Origin: JAPPHA01 sp964291635
Lineage (GTDB): Bacteria > Pseudomonadota > Alphaproteobacteria > Rhodobacterales > Rhodobacteraceae
NCBI GenBank assembly: GCA_964291635.2
Contig: OZ219900.1
Coordinates: 8,970 to 72,969, forward strand
Direction of reading: 5' to 3'
DNA: 64,000 nucleotides
The notes beneath the pieces were generated by a model that saw only the letters and a program-made list of their open reading frames with translations, was not told the origin of the DNA and made no database searches. Below are positions 19,354 to 28,842 of the stretch, piece after piece. The position numbers and the translations under genes were made by a program. Position 1 is the stretch's first letter. Every line of letters starts with the position of its first letter.

Positions 19354-20583
19354 ATGTTTCTCGGAATGAGTGAAAGACTCAAACCTATCCACCGGAAAGT
19401 GGTTGATATGATCACGAACGAAATCGCTCCGCTCGATGCCGAATTCCTTGCCGAAGTCGAGTGTGGAGGGCGTTGGGTGATCAATCCCAGGCAGATGGAG
19501 ATCCTGGAGGGGCTCAAGGCGCGGGCACGGGAACGAAACCTGTGGAACTTCTGGCTGACCCGGAGCGACAGGGGGTACGGCCTCACGACAGTGGAATACG
19601 CCTGGCTCGCCGAAGAAATGGGCAAGTCGCACCTGGCTGCCGAAGTCTTCAACTGCAACGCACCCGACACCGGAAACATGGAAGTCCTCGAGCGGTTTGC
19701 GCCGGATTGGATGAAAAAGAGGTGGCTGGACCCGTTGCTGGCAGGTGAAATCCGCTCGGCTTACCTGATGACGGAACCGGACGTCGCGTCGTCCGATCCA
19801 ACCGGACTGGAATTTTCCTGTCGAAAGGACGGTCCTGACTACGTGCTTGACGGAGAAAAATGGTGGGCAACCGGCGCCGGCGATCCCCGCTGCGCCGTCT
19901 ATATCGTCATGGTGCGCACCGGCAACGACGACATGCCGCGCCACGGTCGCCACTCGATGATCGTCGTCGATGCCTCGTCGGACGGTATTCAGAAGCTTCG
20001 GCCCATGGATGTCTATGGACATGACGATGCTCCGCACGGACATTTCCATATTCGTTTTTCGGGCGTCCGGGTGCCGGTCGAAAACCTGCTTGTCGGAGAA
20101 GGACGCGGCTTCGAAATCGCCCAGAACAGGCTGGGTCCTGGTCGAATTCACCATTGCATGAGAGCAATTGGGCAAGCCGAGAAGGCCCTTGGACTCATGT
20201 GCCGACGATCACTGGCCCGTGAAGCGTTTGGCAAGCGACTCGCGGAACTCGGGGCCAACGTCGACATCATTGCCGAGGCGCGCATGGAAATCGAAATGGC
20301 GCGGTTGCTGTGCCTCAAGGCGGCCTGGATGATGGACCAGGGGAACCCGCGCGCGGCTGCGCCCTGGATCAGCATGATCAAGACGGTCGCCCCGAACGTC
20401 GCGCTCAGGGTCACCGATGAAGCGGTGCAGATGCACGGGGCGTCGGGAGTCAGCGGGGATACTCCGCTGGCCCGGCAATGGGCCGCACTGAGAACACTGA
20501 GGCTCGCCGACGGGCCGGACGCCGTTCACAGGCGGCAGGTCGCAAGGGCAGAGCTCCGAAAACACTCCCAGGAAAGGATCTGA
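19354..20583 (+). CDS. Acyl-CoA dehydrogenase (ACAD10/11-like)
   Basis: 409 residues. Landmarks: YLMTEPDVASSDPTGLEF (FAD/substrate-binding strand, with the ASSD typical of the ACAD11 branch), DYVLDGEKWWATGAGDPRC, the VGEGRGFEIAQNRLGPGRIHH helix, and AVQMHGASGVSGDTPLARQWA near the C-terminus. ACAD10/11 and LvaC enzymes act with an APH-type kinase to dehydrate 4-hydroxyacyl-CoA through a 4-phosphoacyl intermediate. The matching kinase is at 14076-15137. Whether this protein performs that reaction or ordinary alpha,beta-dehydrogenation is not shown by the sequence. Confidence 0.9.
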   Translation: MFLGMSERLKPIHRKVVDMITNEIAPLDAEFLAEVECGGRWVINPRQMEILEGLKARARERNLWNFWLTRSDRGYGLTTVEYAWLAEEMGKSHLAAEVFNCNAPDTGNMEVLERFAPDWMKKRWLDPLLAGEIRSAYLMTEPDVASSDPTGLEFSCRKDGPDYVLDGEKWWATGAGDPRCAVYIVMVRTGNDDMPRHGRHSMIVVDASSDGIQKLRPMDVYGHDDAPHGHFHIRFSGVRVPVENLLVGEGRGFEIAQNRLGPGRIHHCMRAIGQAEKALGLMCRRSLAREAFGKRLAELGANVDIIAEARMEIEMARLLCLKAAWMMDQGNPRAAAPWISMIKTVAPNVALRVTDEAVQMHGASGVSGDTPLARQWAALRTLRLADGPDAVHRRQVARAELRKHSQERI

Positions 20584-20696
20584 CGTTGTGACCAGCAGGT
20601 CCGGTGGTGCCGGTCCCCCGAACAGGTCCGGCGATGCATTGACCTGCGGGCACTCCCGGAACCAGTGGGGAACGCATTTCGGCCGGGGGCAGGTTC

Positions 20697-22007
20697 GTGA
20701 TCACGTCTTCGCCTGATCTGCATAAACTGAGATCCCTCGCCCGGCGCCTGTTCACGACCGGCATCACGGCAGCCGATCCGGCTCTCGCCCTCACCAACGC
20801 ATGGCAGCGGGAACCGCCACAGGGCCCGAGCGGAAACGGCCGAAATATCGTCATCGCGTTCGGCAAGGCGGCCATCGCCATGCTGACCAGGGCCCGGGAC
20901 CTGCTTGGTCACGCCAGCGAGGTCACGTGCATCGCGGTAACGAACGACGAAAACTATCGCCGGGTCGCCAGCGCCAGTGTCTTTGCCGCAGGACATCCCG
21001 TACCCGACGAACGGGGGGTCCGTGCCGCACGGATCGTGGTGGATGCGCTCCGTGCCGCGACGGACGAGGATGTCGTCATCGTGCTCATTAGCGGCGGAGG
21101 GTCGGCCCTTCTTCCCGCGCCTTTGCCTGGCCTCTCCCTCGAAGACAAGTCCCGGACCACCGACACTCTTCTCCGCGCCGGACTCGACATCGGCCGGATG
21201 AATGCCGTCCGCCAGCACCTGTCCCGTCTCAAGGGTGGAGGCATGGCCAGGCTGGCGCGTCCGGCGCCGGTTTTCGCCTATATACTTTCCGATGTCCCCG
21301 GCGATCACCTTGGCGTCGTCGCAAGCGGCCCGACCGCCTGTCAAATCATGGCGCGTGAGAAGGTCGTCGAATTGCTGGCACGTCGCAACTTGCTCGCCGC
21401 CCTGCCCCGAACCGCTCGGGACCTGCTGACTCTCCCCCGCGCCGGTCACGATTCACCTGCTTCGATGGCCGCAAGTGAAAACGACGACACCTGTGTCAAC
21501 ACGGTCATCGGCGGGAACGGCATGAGCCTCACCGCGATCGTCGATTCGGTCGACGAATTTCCAATGGAGGTCGCGGAGTCGGACTACAGTCTGGATGTCG
21601 AGACTGCCGGCCGGCTCATGCTCGACCATGCCGTTCACCTACCGTCCGGCACCCTCCGGGGCCTGCTGTTCGGAGGAGAGTCCCATGTCGAGGTCAGGGG
21701 CAATGGTCTTGGCGGAAGGAACCAGGAACTGGCTCTTCGATTTGCCATCGGCGCCCGGGAACGGGGACTTGATGGAAACTGGGTGTTCCTGAGCGGAGGC
21801 ACCGATGGTCGCGACGGCCCCACGGACAGTGCCGGCGCCGTCGTTGACCGGTATTCCCTGGACCGCATGATGACGATGGGCGTTGATCCTGCGCATGCGT
21901 TGGCGAGGAACGACAGCTACCCTGCCCTCAAGGCGTCCGGCGACCACCTTCACATCGGAGGAACGGGAACGAATGTTGCCGACATCCAGGTCTTCCTGAG
22001 GACGTGA
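20697..22007 (+). CDS. Glycerate 2-kinase (MOFRL family)
   Basis: 436 residues from a GTG start preceded by GGGGGCAGG. The sequence follows the GckA/TtuD family: NIVIAFGKAAIAM, the glycine-rich VIVLISGGGSALLPAPLPG, RLKGGGMARLARPAP, SDVPGDHLGVVASGP and the C-terminal MOFRL domain (SGGTDGRDGPTDSAGAVVD). The enzyme phosphorylates D-glycerate to 2-phosphoglycerate, feeding glycolysis. It begins 113 nt after the acyl-CoA dehydrogenase on the same strand and may be cotranscribed with it. Confidence 0.93.
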   Translation: MITSSPDLHKLRSLARRLFTTGITAADPALALTNAWQREPPQGPSGNGRNIVIAFGKAAIAMLTRARDLLGHASEVTCIAVTNDENYRRVASASVFAAGHPVPDERGVRAARIVVDALRAATDEDVVIVLISGGGSALLPAPLPGLSLEDKSRTTDTLLRAGLDIGRMNAVRQHLSRLKGGGMARLARPAPVFAYILSDVPGDHLGVVASGPTACQIMAREKVVELLARRNLLAALPRTARDLLTLPRAGHDSPASMAASENDDTCVNTVIGGNGMSLTAIVDSVDEFPMEVAESDYSLDVETAGRLMLDHAVHLPSGTLRGLLFGGESHVEVRGNGLGGRNQELALRFAIGARERGLDGNWVFLSGGTDGRDGPTDSAGAVVDRYSLDRMMTMGVDPAHALARNDSYPALKASGDHLHIGGTGTNVADIQVFLRT

Positions 22008-22502
22008 CAACCCGGCCCGCAGAGAGAGGTGTCCGGATGCCATGAACGGCGGCATCCCCGTATGCTGATTGGCCAACTGAAAGCAGCCTGCGTGGCGTGA
22101 CGCCGCCGCAAGGCGAACGCATACCAATGTCAGAGCACGCGCCAAACCGGTCGATCCGGGAATCCCTCATTTCGGGGCCGTTTGCCCTCGTCGCCATCCC
22201 CCGGTCCATTCGGAATACGGAAACGTCAAAAAGTTCCGGGGTCGCTGCGACCAGCCCGGACTCCTGGCGCGTGCAGTGCCGACACCAGGTTCCGAACCGG
22301 CAGGACACCGGTCCTGGTCACCTCGGCGGATGCCGGCGGACCTTGCATCGAAGCCGCGGCGGATTGCCACTCCACGGAAACGCCATCCAAACCGGGGTGG
22401 AATCTGCCTTCGGCGTCCCTGGATCAGCGCCAAACCTTGAGCCACCCGGGCAACGCCACCGCGCGCATGGTTGACATGCTTCCCGGCATCAACGTGCTTC
22501 GG
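22008..22502. other. Intergenic region between convergent glycerate kinase and ABC permease genes
   Basis: About 500 bases. A 7-bp inverted repeat GGATGCC/GGCATCC (22035-22041 and 22051-22057) just after the glycerate kinase stop could be a weak terminator, but there is no T-run. Otherwise nothing recognisable. Confidence 0.45.
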
Positions 22503-23438
22503 TCAGCGACGGGCACCCCCGGCGCTGATGCCGATCGCGGCAAGAATGATCAACCCGGTGGTCAGGTCGCGGTAGAAGGGATCGGCATTGAGGATGTTGA
22601 AACCATTGTTGATGAGCGCAAGCAGGAAGACTCCGGCGAGGCTGCGCCAAACGGCGCCCCGCCCTCCGTAAATGCTGGTCCCCCCGAGGATCACCGCGGC
22701 GATGGCCTGGAGTTCCATCCCGATTCCCGCCGATGCCTGCCCGAGGGAAATTCGCGATGCGGCGATGGCCGAGGCCAATCCGGCGGCCAGTCCCGCGATG
22801 GCAAAGGTGGCGATCTTGATCTGGTGGGTCCGGATGCCCGAGAGGATGGCCGCCTCCTCGTTGCCGCCGACGGAGAACACCCGCCGCCCAAACGTCGTAC
22901 GGGTGAGGGCAAAGCTCAGGGTCACCGCGAAGATGGCCATGATCCAGACGGCGATAAAGACGCCGCCGATCTTGCCACGGCCGAGCCAGGTGAATTCGTC
23001 CATGCGTACTGGAATCAGCCGTCCGTCGGAGAGGACAATGGCGATTCCCCTGAAGATCAGGCTGGTGGCGATGGTTGCGAGAAAGGAGTGCACGTTAAGA
23101 AGGGTGATGGCGAATCCGTTGATGACCCCGAGGCCGAGACCGATGACCGGCGCCATGAAAAGGCCAAGAAATGGATCGACATGGAGCGCGATATAGGCGC
23201 AGGAGACCGCGCCCATGGCGAAGATCGCCCCCACCGACAGGTCGAACCCGCCAGCGATGATGACCAGCGTCATCGCCGAAGCCATGATCGCCAGTGGTGC
23301 GTTCTGATTGAGAATGTTCAGGAGATTGCGGAACGTCAGGAAGCTGTCGGAGAGAATGCTGAGGGCCCCCATCAGGAGCACGATCAGGATCAGGACCGCG
23401 TAGCTCTGGAGGAATCGCTGAACACCGTGCCAGGTCAT
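22503..23438 (-). CDS. ABC transporter permease, ribose/sugar type (RbsC-like)
   Basis: 311 residues, multiple hydrophobic segments. The family motif MTLVIIAGGFDLSVGAIFAM near residue 55 and the C-terminal AIAAVILGGTSIYGGRGA loop are diagnostic of the BPD_transp_2 sugar permeases (RbsC, XylH, IatP). It forms the inner-membrane channel for the transporter whose ATPase overlaps it by 4 nt (23435-23438) and whose binding protein is at 28843. It is the last gene of the operon. Confidence 0.93.
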   Translation of the reverse strand: MTWHGVQRFLQSYAVLILIVLLMGALSILSDSFLTFRNLLNILNQNAPLAIMASAMTLVIIAGGFDLSVGAIFAMGAVSCAYIALHVDPFLGLFMAPVIGLGLGVINGFAITLLNVHSFLATIATSLIFRGIAIVLSDGRLIPVRMDEFTWLGRGKIGGVFIAVWIMAIFAVTLSFALTRTTFGRRVFSVGGNEEAAILSGIRTHQIKIATFAIAGLAAGLASAIAASRISLGQASAGIGMELQAIAAVILGGTSIYGGRGAVWRSLAGVFLLALINNGFNILNADPFYRDLTTGLIILAAIGISAGGARR

Positions 23439-25024
23439 GCGATCACCTGCACCGTTTCGTTCGTCCCGGATCCGGCCTGCGCACCCACGTCGGGGCCGGT
23501 GTCCGATTCCGCCTGGTGACGGAACAGGGCCGACAGGACCGTGGCCTCGCTGTGCGCCTCCGGGTCTATTTCCTCGACCGTCCGTCCGCGGTCAATCAGG
23601 TAGGCCCTGTGCGCGAGGCCAAGGACTTCACTGATTTCGCTCGAGATCACCAGGATGGCCGTTCCGCGCGTGGCCAGTTCGGCAATGGCCTGGTGGATGC
23701 GCTCCCGGGCACCCACGTCGACGCCACGGCTCGGTTCGTCCAGAATGACGAGCCCCGGATTCTCCGCCAGCCACTTGCTGAACAGGACCTTCTGCTGGTT
23801 GCCGCCCGAAAACCGGGAGACATCCCCGTCCGGGTCGGCTGGACGGACGCGAAAATACTCGATCAGTTCCCGTGCCCGCGACAGCTCCTTCCCCGACCGA
23901 ACCATTCCAGTGCGGGAAAATCGGGCCAGATGCGGCAGGGTGATGTTTGCCCGGACCCGCATGGCCATGACCAGCCCCTGCCTGCGCCGGTCTTCCGGGA
24001 CCATCACCAGGCCCCGTCTCACGGATTCCGCCAGCGTCCGGCGGGAGTAAGGCTGTCCGTTGAGCGTGACATCCCCGGCTTTTGCCGGGTCGGCGCCAAT
24101 GATCGCCCGGGCGATCTCGCTGCGGCCGCTGCCAACGAGTCCGATCAAACCGACGATCTCGCCCTTGCCCACGGTAAGCGACGCCCCCCTGACCCCGGTG
24201 TCGTTCCGGAGACAGGACACGTCGAGGACCGTTTCCGACTCGGCTGGCCGGACTTTCTCGGGAAAGAGCGTTTCCGTCTTGCCCTGCCCCAGCATTGCCG
24301 ACACCAGGCTGCCCCTGGTTTCTTCCGCCGTCGGGCCGGTTCTCACGTGGACGCCATCCCTGAGAACGGTAACCCGGTCGGTCACCGCCAGGATATCCTC
24401 CAGGTAGTGAGACACATAGATAACAGTCCGGCCCTCGTCCCGGAGCGTCCGCATGGCGTCATGCAACTGGCCGACCTCGTCCTTGGAGAGGGACGAGGTC
24501 GGTTCGTCCATGACGATCACCCTGGCATCACGGGCCAGAGCCCGCAGGATCTCGATCTTCTGCTGATCGGCAATCGGCAGGTCGGCGACCACGGCTCCCG
24601 GGTCGAGCGTGAAACCGCTGCTCTGCATCAGGGTTTCCAGGCGCCCCGCCTCGTCTCTCGCGAGAATGCCCCAACGTTCGTGCTCGAGACCGAGGAACAC
24701 GTTTTCGGCCACGGTCATGGCCGGGACCAGTTGCAGCTCCTGGTGCATGATGGCCACGCCATTCGCCAGCGCGGTTGGCGGGTCCCACCGGGTCACGGGC
24801 CGGCCGAAGACGATCAGGCGGCCGGACGTTGCCTGGTAGTATCCGCCAAAGACCTTTCCGAGCGTCGATTTTCCGGCGCCGTTTTCCCCGATCAACCCAT
24901 GGATTTCGCCGGGATGGACATCGAGCGTGACGTCTTCGAGAACCGGTACACCGCCGAATGCAACGCCGATTCCCTCGGCGTGGATGGCGATGGCCTCTTG
25001 CCCGACTCCAGGAGTGCCAGTCAG
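23435..25024 (-). CDS. ABC transporter ATPase, double-domain sugar type (RbsA-like), apparent CTG start
   Basis: Two ABC domains in tandem: first Walker A GENGAGKST, DQQKIEILRALARDARVIVMD with Walker B, then a degenerate second Walker A (GLVGSGRSE) and a canonical second signature FSGGNQQKVLFSKWL with LDEPSRGVDVGA. This asymmetry is normal for RbsA/XylG/MglA. The first standard start, TTG at 24895, would cut off conserved residues before Walker A. Upstream codons encode AFGGVPVLEDVTLDVHPGEI, a proper N-terminus, back to a CTG at 25024. That CTG overlaps the hyuB stop as CTGA, mirroring the ATGA overlaps elsewhere in the operon. A CTG start giving 529 residues is therefore inferred. Confidence 0.88.
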   Translation of the reverse strand: MTGTPGVGQEAIAIHAEGIGVAFGGVPVLEDVTLDVHPGEIHGLIGENGAGKSTLGKVFGGYYQATSGRLIVFGRPVTRWDPPTALANGVAIMHQELQLVPAMTVAENVFLGLEHERWGILARDEAGRLETLMQSSGFTLDPGAVVADLPIADQQKIEILRALARDARVIVMDEPTSSLSKDEVGQLHDAMRTLRDEGRTVIYVSHYLEDILAVTDRVTVLRDGVHVRTGPTAEETRGSLVSAMLGQGKTETLFPEKVRPAESETVLDVSCLRNDTGVRGASLTVGKGEIVGLIGLVGSGRSEIARAIIGADPAKAGDVTLNGQPYSRRTLAESVRRGLVMVPEDRRRQGLVMAMRVRANITLPHLARFSRTGMVRSGKELSRARELIEYFRVRPADPDGDVSRFSGGNQQKVLFSKWLAENPGLVILDEPSRGVDVGARERIHQAIAELATRGTAILVISSEISEVLGLAHRAYLIDRGRTVEEIDPEAHSEATVLSALFRHQAESDTGPDVGAQAGSGTNETVQVIA

Positions 25025-26727
25025 TGCCGTGGCTCCGATACGCTGTCGTCGACCTGCAATTCGCCGTTGACCCGGACGCCGTAATCGTTCCAGGCACCCT
25101 CGATCGTCACGAACCCCCGTCGAACGTCCGAAAGCACTTCGTCGAACGGGCGGTTCCCCGGACTGCCGTTGCCGCCACCTCCCCCGGTCATTGTTTCGAC
25201 AACGGTTCCGGCCGGGAATCCCCGCGCGCGCATCTTGAGGACGGATTCAGATGTCCCGTCGGGCTGCCTGATTTCGATATGCGGCCCCTTTCCATCGCTC
25301 CCGCCGTTCAATCCCCATGCCGGAGTGCGCGATCTCTCGAACCAGAGAGCACAATGACAGTCTTCAAGCAACCTGTAGCGCCGGATAACCCCGCAGCCGC
25401 CGCGATGGCGGCCCGCGCCACCGGAATCGGGGCGAATTGCGAACTCCTCGATCCTGACCGGGAACTTGGTCTCGTACACTTCCGCCGGGATATTTCGAAA
25501 CCCGCCGTTTACAAGGTTGATCAAGGCGTTTTCGCCGTCACCGTCGGCGCGGCCTCCCCACCCGCCGGCGGTCGGTTCGATCGCGATCCAGTGCCCGCGG
25601 CCGGGATCGACCGAAAAGAACGCGGCGACCATGCTGTCACCGTAATGAGCGGCCGTCGACCGTTCCGGCATTGCTTCCGACATGCAGGAAATGAACAGGT
25701 CGGCGAGCAGCCCCAGCCCGGTAAAGTACCACTCGCAGGCCACCGGTTCCTTGGCGTTGAACATGCATTCGTCCGGAATCCTGACGCTCATGGTTTCGAA
25801 CGACCCCCCGGTGATCGCGCGGTCAGGATTGATCATCGTCTTGTAGGCCAGGCGCAACAGCGACTCCGTCTGGGTTGCCCCGCAATTGACCGAACCCGGA
25901 ACCGGTCCGGACGATCCGTCGAGGTCGACAGTCAGGGAATCTCCCTTGATCGTCAATGCCAGGGCGACCTTGACCGGTTCGTTTCCGATGCCGTCATCGT
26001 CAAGATATCCCTCCCGCGACCAGTGACCGTCGGGAATTGCCCGGATCGCCTCGCGGTCGAGCACGCGTGCCTGTTCGAAAATGTCCTGGCAGCTCGCCCG
26101 GTAGGTTTCCGCGCCGATCCGGTCGAGCAGTTGGCCAAGCCGCCGTTCGCCGGTCCGAATCGCGGCGATCTGCGCACCAAGATCGCCGATCGATGCATCC
26201 GGCAGACGCGTGTTCAGCCGGAGATGGTCGTACCATTCGCGAATCGGCCGGCCTTTCGAGACGATTCGCGTCGGCCCCAGCCGCAATCCTTCCTGGTAAA
26301 TGCTGGTCGATTCCATCGTCGAACCGGGATCGATGGCGCCGATGTCGTTCCAGTGGGCCCGCGCCGCGCCGAAACCGATCAGTGACCCGTCATGAAAAAT
26401 GGGACCGACCGCGGTTATGTCATGAAGGTGCGTACCCTGCATGTAGCTGTCGTTCATGATGAATACATCACCTTCGCCAATATCGTCGCCGTAGTAGTCC
26501 CTGACGTGATGGACACAGGCGTCGATCGCACCGATGAACAGGGGAACCCCGGTCGATTGGCCAAGCATGTTTCCATGCTCGTCGAGCAAGGCCACCGCGC
26601 TGTCCTTGCCTTCGTAGATCACTGCCGAGTGCGCGGAGCGCCAAAGAGATGCATTCATGTCTTCGGCGCACGAGATGACGAAATTGCGTACGACCTCGGT
26701 GGTGATTGGGTCGGCAGTCCCCGTCAT
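25021..26727 (-). CDS. hyuB: Hydantoinase B / 5-oxoprolinase-type subunit
   Basis: 568 residues of the HyuB family: the N-terminal ITTEVVRNFVISCAEDMN, GDVFIMNDSYMQGTHLHDI, the DLDGSSGPVPGSVNCG segment and the C-terminal GGAGRHRGGCGVIRRY with a glycine cluster (TGGGGGNGSPGNR). With HyuA it forms an ATP-dependent amidohydrolase or carboxylase acting on ring amides such as N-methylhydantoin, 5-oxoproline or related substrates. The ATG at 26727 overlaps the hyuA stop (ATGA), which supports it over a longer reading from 26787. Unusually, the next gene downstream is a sugar-type ABC ATPase overlapping its stop codon. Confidence 0.92.
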   Translation of the reverse strand: MTGTADPITTEVVRNFVISCAEDMNASLWRSAHSAVIYEGKDSAVALLDEHGNMLGQSTGVPLFIGAIDACVHHVRDYYGDDIGEGDVFIMNDSYMQGTHLHDITAVGPIFHDGSLIGFGAARAHWNDIGAIDPGSTMESTSIYQEGLRLGPTRIVSKGRPIREWYDHLRLNTRLPDASIGDLGAQIAAIRTGERRLGQLLDRIGAETYRASCQDIFEQARVLDREAIRAIPDGHWSREGYLDDDGIGNEPVKVALALTIKGDSLTVDLDGSSGPVPGSVNCGATQTESLLRLAYKTMINPDRAITGGSFETMSVRIPDECMFNAKEPVACEWYFTGLGLLADLFISCMSEAMPERSTAAHYGDSMVAAFFSVDPGRGHWIAIEPTAGGWGGRADGDGENALINLVNGGFRNIPAEVYETKFPVRIEEFAIRPDSGGAGRHRGGCGVIRRYRLLEDCHCALWFERSRTPAWGLNGGSDGKGPHIEIRQPDGTSESVLKMRARGFPAGTVVETMTGGGGGNGSPGNRPFDEVLSDVRRGFVTIEGAWNDYGVRVNGELQVDDSVSEPRH

Positions 26728-28754
26728 TCCGGATTCTCCATGCGTCCCAGCGACAAGTGCCCGCCCGCGATCACCTTCACTTGCCAACCGGGAGGTACGA
26801 GCGTGGTCGCCGTGTCTTCCTCGATGATTGCCGGCCCCTGGACAACCTTTGCGGAGTCAAGCGAATTCCTGTCGAGAATGCCGGTCGTATGCACCTTGCC
26901 CCGGAACCTGACATCCCGTTTCCCGGGCCGGCGGGCTTTCGCAGGCGCCGGCGGTGCGCTCGCAGGTCGAGGCAGCCTGCCAAGGGCGACAACGCGAATG
27001 TTGGCCATTTCAACACGGTTCTCCGGACTCGAGTGGCCATATTGCCGTTCATAGGCGACATCGAAAGACCGGCGAACGGCATCCATGTCGATGAAACCGC
27101 CGGGAACCGGGATTGTCAGGACGTATTCCTGTCCGAAGTAGCGGAAGTCGATTCCTCTTTCGAAGGAGATGTCATCATCGCCGATTCCTTCCGTCTCCAG
27201 GAACGAACGCCCTTCCTCCTCCAGCGCGCAATAGGCCTGTTCCAGCGTCTCCCGGTCGGTCTGATCCCAGAAACCGTAGAGCGTTTCCTTGAAATCGTGA
27301 CGGACATCGGTTTGCAGCATGCCCCATGCCGAAAACGCGCCGGGGTGTACGGGAATGATGACTTCGCCGATTCCCAGTTCATCCGCCAGTGCCGCCGCCT
27401 GAGCCGGGCCCGCGCCACCATAGGCCACGAGGGAAAAGTCACGCGGGTCGATGCCGCGCTGCACCGTAATCGTGCGGATTGCGTCCGCCATCTTGGCGTT
27501 GATGATGTCGACGACACCCTCCGCCAACGCCTCGGCCGCCAAGCCGAAACCGGAGCCGAGTCGTTCTAGCGCCGCCGCGGAAGCTTCCCGATCGAGTATC
27601 ATCTTGCCTGCGGAAAAGTTGGCATCGTCGAGTCGGCCAAGTAGGAGATTGGCATCCGACACGGTCGCTTCGATGCCCCCAAGACCATAACATGCCGGAC
27701 CCGGATTGGCCCCCGCAGACCCGGGACCGACGCGAACCGCGCCGGCTTCCTGCCAGGCTATCGATCCTCCGCCTGCGCCAATGACATGGATGTCCACGAC
27801 CGACATTTGGACCGGGAGGCCCTCGAACCTCGTCTCGTTCGACCGCGACGGTTGTCCGTCGATGATCAGGCTGGCATCGAAGGACGTTCCGCCCATGTCG
27901 ATGCAAATCAGGTTGCCGCGGTCGGTGGCAGCCGAAAGCGCCTGTCCGCCGATTGCCCCTCCCACCGGTCCGGAAAGCAGCGTCTGCAACGGCGATTCGC
28001 TTGCCGTCCCCGCGGTCATCACGCCGCCGTTCGACTCCATGACATATAGGGATCGTCCTGCCGGCAACCGGTGTTCGAGCTTGCTGACCAGCGTCTCAAG
28101 GTAACCGCGCACCACGGGAGCGAGGTAACTGTCCATCACGGTTGTCGACATGCGGTCGAATTCCCGCCATTCGGGAGAAACCCGGTGCGACATGGCGACC
28201 GCGACGCCGGGAAGCCGTTCCGAAATGTACCGCGCGGCCATACGTTCGTGTTCCGGGTTCCTGAACGAAAACAGGAATGCAATTGCGATCGCCTCGTAGC
28301 GGTTTTCGCGCGCCGCATCGACCAGGCGGTCGAGGTCGGACACGCGGAGGGGTTCGACGACCTCGCCGGTCGCCGAGATTCGCTCCCCTGCAGTGTATGT
28401 GTGTTCAAGCGAAACAAGCGGTGCCGGCTTGTTCCAGCGGATCGAGAATATCTCGCCCCTGTCGTTCCCCTGTATCGTGTAGACGTCCTTGAAATTCCTC
28501 GTCGTCAGCAGCGCGACCTTCGCACCCCGGCGGGTGAGGAGGGCGTTCAGCCCGACGGTCGTTCCGTGGACGAAAAGATCGAATTCCGAATCATCCGGAA
28601 TCGCAGCGCCGATACCTTCGAGGACGGCAAGCGCGGGGTTTTCCGGCGTCGACAGTACCTTGAAGGCGCTGCATTCGCCCGTGACGCTGTCCTGCCTGAC
28701 GATATCCGTGAACGTGCCGCCAATGTCGGCGGCAACGCGGTAGCGCACACCCAT
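26724..28754 (-). CDS. hyuA: Hydantoinase A / 5-oxoprolinase-type subunit
   Basis: 676 residues. The N-terminal nucleotide-binding signature RVAADIGGTFTDIV, FVHGTTVGLNALLTRRGA, the NLICIDMGGTSFDASLI phosphate loop and VQRGIDPRDFSLVAYGGAGP identify the hydantoinase A/oxoprolinase subunit of the actin-like ATPase fold. It couples ATP hydrolysis to ring opening or carboxylation with HyuB. Start at 28754 is fixed by GGGAGG 4 nt upstream; the longer reading from 28784 is unlikely. It follows the binding-protein gene, separated by a terminator-like hairpin, and overlaps hyuB by 4 nt. Confidence 0.93.
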   Translation of the reverse strand: MGVRYRVAADIGGTFTDIVRQDSVTGECSAFKVLSTPENPALAVLEGIGAAIPDDSEFDLFVHGTTVGLNALLTRRGAKVALLTTRNFKDVYTIQGNDRGEIFSIRWNKPAPLVSLEHTYTAGERISATGEVVEPLRVSDLDRLVDAARENRYEAIAIAFLFSFRNPEHERMAARYISERLPGVAVAMSHRVSPEWREFDRMSTTVMDSYLAPVVRGYLETLVSKLEHRLPAGRSLYVMESNGGVMTAGTASESPLQTLLSGPVGGAIGGQALSAATDRGNLICIDMGGTSFDASLIIDGQPSRSNETRFEGLPVQMSVVDIHVIGAGGGSIAWQEAGAVRVGPGSAGANPGPACYGLGGIEATVSDANLLLGRLDDANFSAGKMILDREASAAALERLGSGFGLAAEALAEGVVDIINAKMADAIRTITVQRGIDPRDFSLVAYGGAGPAQAAALADELGIGEVIIPVHPGAFSAWGMLQTDVRHDFKETLYGFWDQTDRETLEQAYCALEEEGRSFLETEGIGDDDISFERGIDFRYFGQEYVLTIPVPGGFIDMDAVRRSFDVAYERQYGHSSPENRVEMANIRVVALGRLPRPASAPPAPAKARRPGKRDVRFRGKVHTTGILDRNSLDSAKVVQGPAIIEEDTATTLVPPGWQVKVIAGGHLSLGRMENPE

Positions 28755-28766
28755 CGTGCCTCCCTG

Positions 28767-28804
28767 AAAAAGAGGCCCGGCCATGCGTCACGGGCACGGC
28801 CGGG
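28767..28804 (-). terminator. Intrinsic terminator/attenuator between binding-protein gene and hyuA
   Basis: On the minus strand an 11-bp stem with one G-U pair (arms 28804-28794 and 28786-28776, outer part CCCGGCC/GGCCGGG) and a 7-nt loop is followed 4 nt later by five T. It lies after the binding-protein stop and before the hyuA ribosome site. It likely lets most transcripts end after the binding protein. Confidence 0.65.
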
Positions 28805-28842
28805 TCGGAAAATGTCGGATCATCGTTGTCGATCGGGGCGCC

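Noticed and set aside
22035..22057. Intrinsic terminator after the glycerate kinase gene
   Set aside because: Only a 7-bp stem with a GC-rich downstream sequence and no T-run; too weak to call.
23516..25084. 522-residue plus-strand frame opposite the ABC ATPase
   Set aside because: The minus strand encodes a complete double ATPase with all motifs; this frame has no recognisable domain.
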